DNA of 64,000 bases, taken from Daldinia sp. FL1419. Lineage: Eukaryota; Ascomycota; Sordariomycetes; Xylariales; Hypoxylaceae. The position numbers were made by a program, and so were the translations under genes. Position 1 is the stretch's first letter, and the number at the start of each line of letters is the position of its first letter. Location: the NCBI GenBank assembly GCA_025201765.1, contig MU623481.1, positions 23,791 through 87,790 on the forward strand. Direction: 5' to 3'. Positions 46,234-56,664 of the stretch are shown in pieces. Below the pieces are notes generated by a model. It was not told the origin of the DNA and did not search any database. It worked only from the letters and a program-made list of their open reading frames with translations.

Positions 46234-47232
46234 ATGGCCCAGACCAAGTCCGCTGCGAAGCTCCGGCAGATGCTTGTCGACCCGGAAAAGACCGTGGTAT
46301 GCCCAGGCGTACACGATGGGCTCACGGCGCGCGTAGCGCTGAACGTGGGCTTCGATGCACTGTACATGGTAGGACCTTGCTTTCGCAAGCCACGAGCTGG
46401 CGAATTTTGCTCTTTCTAAATATATTCCGACTAACTCTGACGTTAGACAGGCGCGGGCACAGCTGCATCCCGCCTGGGACAGCCTGACCTTGGTCTGACG
46501 ACCGTCGACGATATGGCGACGAATGCCGGGATGATCGCGGGCCTCGACCGCAATGTTCCAGTGATCGCCGATGCTGACACCGGGTTCGGCGGGCCTTTGA
46601 TGGTGGCCCGTACGACCGAGAAGTACATTCTTCAAGGTGTAGCTGCGTTCCACATCGAGGACCAGGTCGTGACCAAGCGGTGCGGACACCTGGGTGGAAA
46701 GGAGCTTGTCGATGTGCCTACGTTCGTGGCACGCATCCGCGCCGCTGCGGCTGCACGCTCGCGCATGGGCTCAGACATCGTCGTTATTGCGCGCACCGAT
46801 GCGTTGCAGTCGCGGGGCTACGAGGAAGCGGTTAGCAGGCTAAAGGCCGCCGTGGAAGCCGGCGCCGATGTGGCGTTCCTGGAGGGCATGCAGACGAAGG
46901 AGCAGATGGCTCAGGTAGTTAAAGACATGGCGCCTACCCCATGTCTTCTTAACATGGTCGGCGGTGGTGTTACACCATTAGTGAACGCGCGGGAAGCGAA
47001 GGAGTTGGGGTACAAGATTGTGCTTTGGCCTATAGCTGGGATGACGAGTGTATACATTGCCATGCGCGAGTTCTGTCAAGAACTCAAGAGTACAGGTGAG
47101 ATAAAGAATAGGTATACGGAGGGTGGGAAGATAGATGGAGGTGTGAGGGATGTGTTTGAACTATGTGGATTGTCGACTTGCGTCGAGTTCGATAAGGAGG
47201 TTGGAGGTGCAAGTTTTTCGAATGGGGCTTAA
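46234..47232 (+). CDS. PEP mutase / isocitrate lyase superfamily enzyme (306 aa)
   Basis: Two exons, 46234-46368 and 46447-47232, join in phase 0 (ATG then ACAGGCGCGGG). The protein starts MAQTKSAAKLRQMLVDPEKT, then PGVHDGLTARVALNVGFDALYM-TGAGTAASRLG. The metal-binding DADTGFGG (D87, D89) and the catalytic-loop motif KRCGHLGGK (Cys124) are present, with FHIEDQV before it and ARTDALQSRGYEEAV after it. These are diagnostic of the phosphoenolpyruvate mutase/isocitrate lyase superfamily of TIM-barrel enzymes. The Cys loop favours a C-C lyase (methylisocitrate/dimethylmalate-lyase-like or carboxyvinyl-carboxyphosphonate phosphorylmutase-like annotation) over a phosphonate mutase, but the substrate is not determined. 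No targeting signal is evident. It lies isolated between a tRNA and secreted-protein genes. Confidence 0.9.
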
Positions 47233-48656
47233 TGATTTGCAAAAGGGTTTTTTTTTTTAAAAAAAAAAAAAATAACCACCTGCTTCGAAGCAGATAATAG
47301 GAAACCAGTTCAGCTACTAGGTTGAGGCGTATGACGATAGTTTCTTTCTCGACTCTCCTCCCTATTTGAACCCGATAGTTTGGTTCTACCCGAATCTTTT
47401 ACTCCAGGGAAATATCAGGATTATTATAAATAGTAGCTTATCTACGGCGGAAGCAAGGGTGCATGGTTGTACAAATAGAATTCTATTAATGTTTAACTAC
47501 TGTGATGGTAGAAGTGGATGGAATCTTTAGTAAATGGTATTCTGCCAAGACATGTCGTGGCGTATATCCTTTGTTCTCATGTGGAAATATACATCGCGGT
47601 ACCGTTGTCTACTGCAGAAGGGTTAAAAAAGTAATGATTCAACGGCGATTGGAGGCTGCTTTGGGAAGGAATGCAGTTCGGTCTACGATGAGCCTGCGTG
47701 GCTCCCTTCGCTACCTATCTATATGATAGATCAAAGTTCAGTCAGTAGGTATGTGGTTTTACAGAACCAAGGAGCGGAATAGTAGGACTCCGGAGGGCAG
47801 TGAATATAAATAAAGAGCTGCAGTAAAAGGGAAGAAAACATATTGATTGCCATGTTCGGGGGGCTATGCGGCTGACTGGCGAATCAAGCAGCGCGGAATC
47901 TCCCCGGTTTCTATTTCAGGATACCCGTTCGCGGGAGATATGACATCCGATCTATAAGCGCCCGGCGTCGAGTAGGGCTTAACGGTTATCAGCTGGATTT
48001 GTTTCGAAACAACGGCCGACGTGTTAGTCCTCTCGTCGTTGGTTACCTATCGTATTAACATACCCAACCCAGAGGGTGAGAACAGCCTCATCTTGTTATA
48101 TTCACCAATCACTATTCTACGCTTCTTGGCACTCTTATTAAGAGTGGTTTGCCAGCCTTTATAGATAGCCCGGATAGAATCCATCCCGACAAAGTTTTCT
48201 TTGAGTATACACCTCTCCCGTCCGCCCTTTGGCTATTAACTGGACTTACGGGTTGGCTTGCCGTTGCGTTGGTAGTAGTTATATGGCCCAGCAGGTGAGG
48301 CGCAGGCACGTGGTATATGAAATGAAAATAGATGCAAGCATGTGCAGTTATGGTTCACAAAATCTCGACCAAAGCCTTGGGTTTACGAAGTGTCACCATA
48401 GTTGATTCATTTTTAGATTCTCCAAATAGTTATCATATATGATATTTCTCATTTTACTTCAAGGCAAGGGAGCCGGTCAAACAGTTGTGTAGTCTATTAA
48501 AGCCATCAATATATCCACGAAATCGAGGATACTATCACGGAAAGCATTACCGCACACCGAAGACGTAGTCATCTCACATAAATAACCTTGGCTTCCACTA
48601 AACCGGGATCCCCTCATATCTCCTTTTTAGCTATCGGCATCCAGCAGTTTTTCACC
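47233..48656. other. 1.4-kb intergenic region
   Basis: It holds a T-run followed by an A-run (47248-47272) just after the enzyme gene. The rest shows no gene; short frames such as 47502-47726 lack coding character. Confidence 0.5.
47248..47272. repeat. T11-A14 snap-back homopolymer
   Basis: Eleven T are followed by about fourteen A, flanked by GGG and AACC-like ends, so the transcript could form a perfect A-U hairpin. It lies 15 nt after the stop codon of the preceding gene. Confidence 0.9.
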
Positions 48657-49407
48657 ATGAAGGCCACTTTCTTCTCTTATCTACTTACTACGAGCCTGGT
48701 TGGTCTCTTAGGCTCAAGCTCTGCTGCGGTTCTTCCTCGCTCAGATGCCGACACGATCGCCAACTTTGGAAGGATAGGCATATGCCTCTCATATCTCGGA
48801 GCTGGAGACCCGCAGAAAGAACTTGCTCCGTGTAAAATCTGGTGCCCGACGCAAAACCCGAATTCGGACCCGGGTGCCGTTGGCGTAAGCGGCTCCTCCC
48901 ATTCCTCTCGTCTTTGGCGAATTCAAGCTAACGCATATTCTTTACTTGTAGTGCAAAGGCCCGGACGTACCCACAGACAAGCTAGATCCCAGCACCATAG
49001 ACAAAGACGACGATGGCAACGAGTTCACCCCGGGCGAGTGCATTTGCGACCTTTCGGTTGCCGGCGCGATCCTCGACGTGGTTATCGAAGCGCTTTCACA
49101 ACTTGACAACGTAATATGCGCTGTAGTTCTCACGGCCGTGACGACTCTGGTCGAAGAAGGCCTCGACGCCCTACCCGGTGGCGCATCCGTGACCGCAGCT
49201 GAGAAGGCCGTCGAAGGCGCCAAGACGTTTGTCGAGAACGGGCTTGACGCCGTCTCGTACTTCGGCGACTGGATTGGACAATCTTGTGGTATCTCTGACT
49301 TCAACTTCAACTTAGACGATGTGTTTCAGGGGTTAAGTGATGCTTCGGACGAGATTGGAACGAGCAAAGGTTGCTTTAGGCAGAACAAGGCTTGTCAGAA
49401 ACCTTGA
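48657..49407 (+). CDS. Small secreted cysteine-rich protein with EF-hand-like loop (227 aa)
   Basis: Two exons, 48657-48884 and 48952-49407, joined in phase 0 (GTAAGC donor, GTAG acceptor), give 228 codons. Residues 1-23 form a signal peptide (MKATFFSYLLTTSLVGLLGSSSAA); a PR dibasic-like site follows. The mature protein has ten cysteines (CLSYL, CKIWC, CKGP, CICD, VICA, SCGI, GCFR, ACQK). A Ca-binding-like Asp cluster, DPSTIDKDDDGNEFTPGE, lies near residues 85-105, followed by an amphipathic/hydrophobic helical stretch (LSVAGAILDVVIEALSQLDNV) and GASVTAAEKAVEGAKTFVENG. I do not recognise a named family. Secretion is well supported; an effector or surface role is only a possibility. The start at 48657 was chosen because the signal peptide begins there; an upstream in-frame extension is not signal-like. 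Confidence 0.82.
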
Positions 49408-49960
49408 GATGCGCCAAATTCGACCTCATAGTATTATTTTTACAAATGCACGGCGACGGCTGGGATGGTGTTGGGGTGGGAGGTATGGGCCAAGAGCCGG
49501 CTCGGTTTATGATTTCTCAAGGCACGGTGGATAGGGGTGAGGCGTACAGTATTCGACCAAACAGGTTATTTGATTTCATTCCCACGTAGGGGCTCCTGTC
49601 TGCTATGAATTAAGATTTCATGGTTTAACCCCCTAACGGCATTCATTTGATACCCCCCTGAGATATACAAAGATTAGCAATAAGAACTGGATTAATAGGC
49701 ATAAGAACATATTATCAATAGTCAGCACTATACATCGAATTATATCTCATAGTTTACAATATTTTATAGCCTGTTATGATGCGCAAATAAACCTATCAGA
49801 ATAACGATATAATCACTTAAAGTAATAAAATTATGTATTTTAAGAAAGGTACACGAAGGCAACAGTATCTACTTATAGAAGAAACCGAACCAAGTTGATT
49901 AAGTATTATTCGACTTGCTGATATCTCTTAGTCTTCAGGAAACTAACGTTCTAGTATTCT
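49408..49960. other. Convergent intergenic gap
   Basis: AT-rich 3' flanks of two secreted-protein genes; nothing else is seen. Confidence 0.55.
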
Positions 49961-50584
49961 TCACGACTCCAAAAAGACCCTCTTAACCGTCACCCGTTGG
50001 CAGCTGGGGTTCTGCGGCTCTTCCTTGCCTAAAACGTACTGTAGCGCAACATATCCGTACCCCTGCCAATAAGTCGTGCAGACGGCCCAGCGGTCGGTCA
50101 GGTATGTGACAGAGTTCTCAAATGGCTTGGGCGGCGAGACTGCGTCGTCGACATTGGCCGCCACGGCCAAGAGCTCATCCTTAGTAAATGAAACAGGCTG
50201 AGCGTCATCGTCGCTGGGCCAGATGAGCGGGAATGCGAGGTTCGAGGCCTGGTTGTACTTGAACGCCATGGCCGTGTTCGAAGTAAAAGGCGGCTGGCCA
50301 CCAGTGAATGTCCATGTAATCAGGCCCGAGGGCAAATAGTTGGGGTCGTAAGGCGCTTCAGCAGAACCGTTGAAGAAGAATGTCTGAAACTCGGGCTGTT
50401 GGACGGTTTCGTCGAGACAAAAAGACTCGACAGCAGCTCCAGAGTGACAAGCAGTAAGCTTGAGGCCATTCAAAGTACTATTGTCGCTCGATAGGACAAG
50501 GTTGAAAGGCGCGGATTGGTTTGGAAAGGTGGTTTGCGCCAATGCTAAGCCAAACGCTGAAGCGAAAAGAAGTGTTCGAGACAT
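49961..50584 (-). CDS. Small secreted protein, DUF7907-like (207 aa)
   Basis: Single exon. Residues 1-16 (MSRTLLFASAFGLALA) form a signal peptide, followed by QTTFPNQSAPFNLVLSSDNSTLNG. There are four cysteines in the mature part (ACHSG, FCLDE, VCTTY, SCQRV), enough for two disulphides. Several NxS/T sequons (NQS, NST, NGS) suggest N-glycosylation. The FNLVLxSDNSTLNG ... ACHSGAAVESFCLDE start resembles fungal secreted proteins grouped under DUF7907, of unknown function; that assignment is from memory and tentative. It is convergent with the other small secreted protein. Confidence 0.8.
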   Translation of the reverse strand: MSRTLLFASAFGLALAQTTFPNQSAPFNLVLSSDNSTLNGLKLTACHSGAAVESFCLDETVQQPEFQTFFFNGSAEAPYDPNYLPSGLITWTFTGGQPPFTSNTAMAFKYNQASNLAFPLIWPSDDDAQPVSFTKDELLAVAANVDDAVSPPKPFENSVTYLTDRWAVCTTYWQGYGYVALQYVLGKEEPQNPSCQRVTVKRVFLES

Positions 50585-51622
50585 ATTTATTATGATATAA
50601 CCAGCGTTGTATACCGTATCTGTTCTCTTGGTGACATAGTTTCAACAATGGGAGACATGATGGTAGACAATCTAGCTTTTATAATAAACAAACGCTCCCC
50701 CTTTTGGCTCGCAATGGCTGCGGTTCCCATCACCAGTGTAGGCTTCATCGTGTCCAGCTTCGAGGGAATACGAGGTTCTAAGGTGTCATACCGCGTTAAG
50801 CGACGGTGCGGGCGCTGGTCTAATTGGCCACATGAACCATTTAATATGTCTACTTTGGGCTTCATGTCGCGCTTTTAGCTGCATACAACCCGCCTTATAC
50901 GGGAACGGAGACAATTCTATATTCATGTATACTATAAGGGAGAACAAATTGTATTTTATACGAGATATGTCGCCGCATATCACTCTACTTCTGGTTTCTT
51001 ACCAGTAGAGTGCGCTTTATTTTGGTCTTTTATGTTGTATATGTACGGAGATACTAAATTAAGATCGAATCGGAAAGGTAAATACCTGCGTAGATATATA
51101 TACATAGATTTGTACTGATCCAATAATAACCTTTGCTTAATATTAAGACCATCCGCTTGACGACTAGTCGAATCCCCCTGTTCACGGATATATCTGACTT
51201 TCGAGATATCAAAAGCATGTCCATGTTTGTTCCGAAGATGGAGTTTCGTTCTCTTAATAGATGGATGAATTGGACTAATCCTCGAGCGCCGTTGTCTAAG
51301 CAAGACAGTGAAGAATTTCTATTGGGTAACCTTCAGAATCGGGTTCTGGGGCTATGAATGTGTCGCATAGGAAGAGGCTCTTACAAAGTCTCGGATTTCG
51401 ATTATAAGATGAGTTCTAAAATCGGTCGGCATAGTTACTTAAAATCGGACATGGTCTATGGTATCTCAGATCTGGCCCCTTCGCACCAATACTTAAGAGA
51501 TGAGAGATCACTGGCAAGCTCTTAACTTGGTTAACAATGCAATATGTAAAGATGATCATCATACAAAGTAAAACTAGATTAACCTAAATATGCTTTGCTC
51601 TTCGTACCCCCTACGATAGTTT
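50585..51622. other. 1-kb intergenic region
   Basis: Upstream of the DUF7907-like gene (minus) and downstream of the W-L repeat gene (minus). Short frames on both strands lack motifs, and AT-rich sequence lies near 51030-51110. No gene is called. Confidence 0.5.
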
Positions 51623-53089
51623 TTATGTCCTCCGTGCCTGGCTTCTCTCGTTAAGCTCTTCGGGGCAAATAACGAAACGCCATCCTTGAAAGTGCGGGTT
51701 AATGAAGAAAGATGGTAATTCCGTATCCGGAGGTGGGATAAGTTGTCTTTGGGGAGACGACGGAGGCGTTGGCGGGTTTCCGTTAGGGCAATTCTGGAAT
51801 TTCCATTGCCTTCCTGCGTTCGTGTTGAACCAAGCTTTCCGGACTTGTGTTCCAAGAGGCGTGAGGCTTGATGGGGTGTAGCTTCCAGTGTTTGCCCAGA
51901 GCAAAGCTTGTTTGCTCTGTAAGAATCTTCGACCTATCGGAGTCTCAAGCCAACGTAGGCCTTGCTCGGTTTCTAACCAGGGGAAGCCTAATTTGGATGC
52001 CAGCCACCACCAGCCAGACTGAGACGCAAGAAATTGGTAACCTGGCTTACTTGATGCATTCCAATTATGTCCAAGCCAGGTGTATCCTTCACGGCTCGCC
52101 AGCCAGAGAGAAAGCTCGTTCTCGTCGTCATGTACTGGGTACGCGAGCCATTGTAGGCCGTCTTGCTCGCTCAACCACGTTTGCCTGAGATCATTTCTAG
52201 CGAGCAGAGCTTCAGCCCAATTGTTACTGATGAATTCAATCATGATTTTCTCAGATTCGTAAAGGTATTCCTCGTGATTAACATTTCCTAATGGGGCACA
52301 TGTGTCTTCTTCGGTAAGCTGATCAACTTGGAAAGTTTTGACCACCCTCATTCTCGACGGTGGAACTTCTTTTCGGAATCTACCAACTAATATTACAAGT
52401 TCCTCGACGCGTGAATATCGAGGCCATATAAATTCAGGATGTAGATTCTCGGTCGAAGCATCGAACATGCCGTCGTACATATTATCGAGCTTGAAGACAC
52501 AGACTCGAACGTTGTGGAGGTAAAAGGGCGTACGCCAGTTTTCAGTATTGGGCGTTCTTTCTACTAGATTGTCGTAAAGAAACCAATCTACTTGCTCCCT
52601 TGTGAGGATATGTTGGGGCTGGCTGGCTTCGGCGGAATCAGATGAGCTACGCCCGCCAGAAAAGAGACGAAGGAAACGTTCGACAAGTATTTCTATACCG
52701 GGTGGCTGTCTAGATGGGCTGATGATACTTAAGCCCTGTCGTAGCTGTCGGGACTCGTACCATTCCCTATTAATATAGATTTCCTGGCTACCACCCCAAA
52801 ACTCGGTCAATGTGCCTTTATTGAATTTGAAGTAGACCCAACTAGGCGACGAGCCGACCATTTCGAAAATGTGAGCCTTTGCGTCGTATGGTAAATTGTC
52901 GAATATTGAACCACGAGTTTCACGCGGCAAGTCAGCTGGCGAGACTGGATCTTGTCTCTTCCGTCGTATAATGCCTCCGATCCAAGCGGCTGCATCTTCG
53001 AGAATGTGAGAATCCTTGGGTTCTCTGGGTTCCGGCTCGCCGCAGCACTGGCGAAGTTCTTTCGCGGATAACATATAGGCCGAGACCAT
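51623..53089 (-). CDS. Protein of unknown function with nine-residue Trp-Leu tandem repeats (488 aa)
   Basis: Single exon starting MVSAYMLSAKELRQCCGEPE. The N-terminal part contains an F-box/2EXR-like stretch at about residues 62-80 (IFDNLPYDAKAHIFEMV), and residues 180-290 resemble fungal proteins that begin with such a domain (VFKLDNMYDGMF, YSRVEELVILVGRFRK). Residues 305-399 form a strongly regular array: an aromatic residue plus Leu at 305, 314, 329, 338, 353, 362, 371, 380 and 389, then W398. Spacing is 9 except for two 15-residue steps. The consensus is [WF]-L-x-[ST]-x-x-G-x-x, with Gly three positions before nearly every aromatic. A Pro-rich segment (PPTPPSSP) follows near 437-445. There is no signal peptide. 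I know no named family with this repeat; a Trp-stacked solenoid is possible. Confidence 0.8.
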   Translation of the reverse strand: MVSAYMLSAKELRQCCGEPEPREPKDSHILEDAAAWIGGIIRRKRQDPVSPADLPRETRGSIFDNLPYDAKAHIFEMVGSSPSWVYFKFNKGTLTEFWGGSQEIYINREWYESRQLRQGLSIISPSRQPPGIEILVERFLRLFSGGRSSSDSAEASQPQHILTREQVDWFLYDNLVERTPNTENWRTPFYLHNVRVCVFKLDNMYDGMFDASTENLHPEFIWPRYSRVEELVILVGRFRKEVPPSRMRVVKTFQVDQLTEEDTCAPLGNVNHEEYLYESEKIMIEFISNNWAEALLARNDLRQTWLSEQDGLQWLAYPVHDDENELSLWLASREGYTWLGHNWNASSKPGYQFLASQSGWWWLASKLGFPWLETEQGLRWLETPIGRRFLQSKQALLWANTGSYTPSSLTPLGTQVRKAWFNTNAGRQWKFQNCPNGNPPTPPSSPQRQLIPPPDTELPSFFINPHFQGWRFVICPEELNERSQARRT

Positions 53090-54091
53090 ATTGTCGATGA
53101 GAAGTAGGATGTAGTAGGATGTAGGTAGTTGGATATTTGGTTTATTATTGCGGTACGAAGAAATAAGAGAAAGGGAGGAGACCTAGTAGTTTAAATAATA
53201 AACATCTACCTCTAGGCAAAGGCATTTCAGATTGCTTATGGCTCGAAATACCATAGTGACGGGTTATGATGCTTTCCTGACAATGCTAGTGAATTTTAAG
53301 CCCGTGTGAATGAGGATAAAACGTAGTTCTCCCAGGCATCCAACAACCTAACCGTGAATGCCTCTTGAATGGCTGGAGAATGAACATGGTGACTATAGGT
53401 TGTAGATCTAAAGTCTTCACACGGCAATATCAAATGATTAAGAGGTAGGTTCTCAAGCGACTAGGCATCAATGCATTGACGGTAGTACAATAGTGTGTTC
53501 ATACCAGGTAGTGATGCGACGCAATATTGTATTAATCAATTCACCAATTCTCAGATTATGAATTCATCGGGATTTTAATCGCGAGGTTGGCTAGACCATA
53601 AAATCTCTTCGAAACTACCTAGGTTAGGATTCTATGCGAGTGGCACTAACAAGGTAACATGTCTGATCTGTCTACGCCGATACAATGCGTCACGAAATTT
53701 TGGAAAGGAGTAACATCAAAGTCAAAGCCAGTATGCCCGTGTTTAATATCATTGTAGTTAATCATCGTCGTTTGATAGCAACTGTCTACTATAAATTACG
53801 AGGACGGTACGAGGACGGTTGCAGCTCATAGCTTCAAATAGCTTGCCTTCCACTGCGTGGAGCAGGCGGATATATCCTTCTGTCCCATTCTCAAATCACA
53901 AGACATCCCGAAATACTCCAAGGAGGTTCCTACTCCTCCCTTTCCTTATCGCTAAGCACTGGAGAATCCTCTAAACCCCATGATGTATCCGGGGACGGTA
54001 CCACTACCGGCCCATTGTTTGACCCTATCCATATCTTAGTAACCCATTCGTGTATCCCCATGATTTCGTTAAAAAATCCGGGACGGTAGCA
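53090..54091. other. 1-kb intergenic region
   Basis: Promoter of the W-L repeat gene and 3' flank of the next minus-strand gene. A short direct repeat (TACGAGGACGG twice, near 53799-53820) is visible. No gene is seen. Confidence 0.5.
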
Positions 54092-55459
54092 TCATCGGAC
54101 GACGCCAACCCTACCTTCCTCTAAACGCCTGCGCTTCGCCAATAACTCACTTGGGTAACCGGAGGACTCGCAATCCTCGGAGAAACTTCCATTAAAGACC
54201 TCCGAAAAGATTTCTCTCTTCCGCTTGGGCGACAGTCCTATGCGGGCCGAACTAGGTGTCGAATAGTCTTTCTTGTGGAGTTCCTGAAGCGCGATGCCTA
54301 GTTCTTCATCAAGACTGATGTTGTTTCCTTCTTCCAAATTATCTCTTAGTTCACCTCCGAAGGTTTCCATGCGGTCCACATCGAATTCGCCAATAAGGTC
54401 TTTGCCTAGAGCCTGACCTAGGCGCTCTCGGAGGCCGAGAACGGGCCAAATTGGGACATGCTGATATTCAATTGTGATTTTTGTATCTCCTTGTGGTGAT
54501 TTCCCGGGTTGGTGGAACATGGATAGAAATGCTGCAGGTACTACGCTTGAATAAACGACGAACGAGCTGTCGTCTTTCGAAACTATCAGAACGCGGACTT
54601 CAACGTCCTTCGGCACAAAATCCTCTCCTGTGATCATATTTCCATATACATGCTGCTGCGCCATTCCTAGTATGAGGGCGAGTATATAGTGGTCCTCGTC
54701 CGGATTCTTCGGGACTAGCCTTTCCGATCGAAGCTTCTGTAGACGGTATATAGGGTCGTTAGGTGAACCACTAGGGCCTAAGGGTACTCGGAAACCGTTT
54801 CGTCGGATATAATTTAGATAATCTCGATCTAGGTAGGCTAGCAATGGTGTGTCATAAGCCTCAACACTATTATACTTGCTCGTGAATGAAACATTAGTTG
54901 AGCTGCAGGTAGTAGCTGACTCGAATGATCGTAATCCAATCGAATTCTTGTATAAGGCTTGACACCGGATCCCGCTGATATATTGATGTTTCCCACATCG
55001 AAGAGTCAGCCCAGAGAGGTTGGCTGAAGCTAGTTGGCCAGGGAACAAGCAGTTTAAAACCCCCTTCATTGCATCATGCTGCTCTTGGCTAAGGGTACCG
55101 TTCGTCATTATGATATCGAGGGCGCGGCTGATGCGCACCACGGTCTGCGGTACATTGTGATGTTGTGATTTTCGCGATGGGGTTGACGGGGATGAGGGTA
55201 CTGGCGTAGTCTGAGGAGGTCGTTGGACAAAGCGACAGCCTAACACCTGGGTATGTTGTTCAGTCCAGCACAACGGCGGAACATAGAGCGCCGAAGAAGC
55301 ATGGTCATGAAGAATGTCGTAAAGTGACCCGATTCCCGGAGATAAGATTTTGAGACACTTTGTTTTGCGATTCGATCGCTTGCGCTTAGTTTTTGAATTC
55401 TCCGAAGTCGCCATGCGTGGTTCCTTAGGTGATTCTTTAGGTGACCCTGTGGATGACAT
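54092..55459 (-). CDS. Fungal protein of unknown function, basic N-terminus (455 aa)
   Basis: Single exon from MSSTGSPKESPKEPRM. Basic clusters at about residues 23-34 (KTKRKRSNRKTK) and near the C-terminus (SPKRKRE, AKRRRLEEG) look like nuclear localisation signals. The central part is globular, with CLKILSPGIGSLYDILHDHASSALYVPPLCWTEQHTQVLGCRFV, LSGLTLRCGKHQYISG and YILALILGMAQQHVYG, plus a segment that ends in beta-strand-rich VEVRVLIVSKDDSSFVVYSSVVPAAFLSMF. The long uninterrupted frame, natural composition and clean ATG support a real gene. The central part resembles hypothetical proteins widespread in Pezizomycotina; I know no function for it. Confidence 0.78.
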   Translation of the reverse strand: MSSTGSPKESPKEPRMATSENSKTKRKRSNRKTKCLKILSPGIGSLYDILHDHASSALYVPPLCWTEQHTQVLGCRFVQRPPQTTPVPSSPSTPSRKSQHHNVPQTVVRISRALDIIMTNGTLSQEQHDAMKGVLNCLFPGQLASANLSGLTLRCGKHQYISGIRCQALYKNSIGLRSFESATTCSSTNVSFTSKYNSVEAYDTPLLAYLDRDYLNYIRRNGFRVPLGPSGSPNDPIYRLQKLRSERLVPKNPDEDHYILALILGMAQQHVYGNMITGEDFVPKDVEVRVLIVSKDDSSFVVYSSVVPAAFLSMFHQPGKSPQGDTKITIEYQHVPIWPVLGLRERLGQALGKDLIGEFDVDRMETFGGELRDNLEEGNNISLDEELGIALQELHKKDYSTPSSARIGLSPKRKREIFSEVFNGSFSEDCESSGYPSELLAKRRRLEEGRVGVVR

Positions 55460-56664
55460 GGCGATGGGAGCGTCGGGGCAGTATGTTGCTAGAATTGGTA
55501 TGTTAATATGCAGGATTATAATAAAAAACCTAAATGAAACTTACTAGTAGAAATAGACTTATTGTAACTAAGGATTAAATAGGTATATTATGGTCAATGA
55601 TATTGTATATCTTTCTTTAAGTGGAATCTCAGTATGAACGAGATTGAGAGTCGGGGAAGATTGAGAATCGGGGAAGATGCGAAGATGCGATGCGCTTAGA
55701 TTTAGTAGGTTGGGTAGGTACTTAGGTATTACCGTTACTATGTAGGTAGGTAAGTAGGTGTGATGAACTTTCCCATGTACCTACTACCAAATAGGAAAAT
55801 GGAAGGAGAGAAAATAACCTTCGTGTAACTGCTTAGCTGCGCTGGAAAAAGTAAGGGGTAAACGTAAAAGGTGATGATGTAAAAGGTGCAGCAGTTCGAA
55901 CGGTTTTGATACCGGGCGGCAATATGAAGGACGGGAGTGGATGAGAGAAAGACGCGACCTGGAGGGGCATTCCACCTGCAAACAAACGTGGATTGCACTG
56001 GCAATTTGAATGCGGATATTGAACTGTTGTCACCACTTTTGCGCGAATTCACCTGATCTTTATGTTGCCCCCCAAGTACCTAGATACCCTCCAAATCAAG
56101 TTAGCCCTAGGCTCCAGCCTTAGATCAATGAGCGCCACACCTAATATGAACCAATTAGAGCTTGTATTATATTTTATATTTCGATCCCGCCAAAACGCCA
56201 AAAACTGCTAAGGGGGCTAGCGTCAGATGTTCCAGGCATTGTGGATGCAAGTCATAGCACTAGTATGATTAAGGTTGGTGACATGTCATCCCCACCTATC
56301 TTTAGCGTGTGTAACTCGAATACGTGTTGGGTAAGCAAACTTTCAAGGCAAGGAGGTACAAATAAGTAGGTACCTTCCAGCCCAAGACAAGTAACTCACA
56401 CCGTGCGGGGGGGTACTTATGCAAGCTCCTTCTCGACTCAACTCTTAACCATTATGAACCGGCATTTACCCGGATGAGGCAGTGACGTTTCTCACTAACA
56501 TTTTACACAGGACGTCAGCCTCAGCTGCACCCACGCCTCACGAAGCCTAGGCGTCAACTTTACAGAGAGCAATAGGAGCTCCCCTCTTTAATAACCAAAT
56601 TGTATCTAGAATCGCAGGCCTGTCGAGCTACCACCGATTATTATCTCGGTGAATTCTTGACAAG
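55460..56664. promoter_or_regulatory. Divergent intergenic region upstream of ARPC3
   Basis: It contains dense GTAGGTAGGTAAGTAGG words near 55705-55760 and GTAGGTACCTT near 56367. No gene is supported. Confidence 0.5.

Noticed and set aside
45892..46689. 265-codon minus-strand open frame
   Set aside because: It runs antisense through the PEP-mutase-family gene, whose plus-strand reading has clear family motifs and a valid intron. The antisense protein has no recognisable features.
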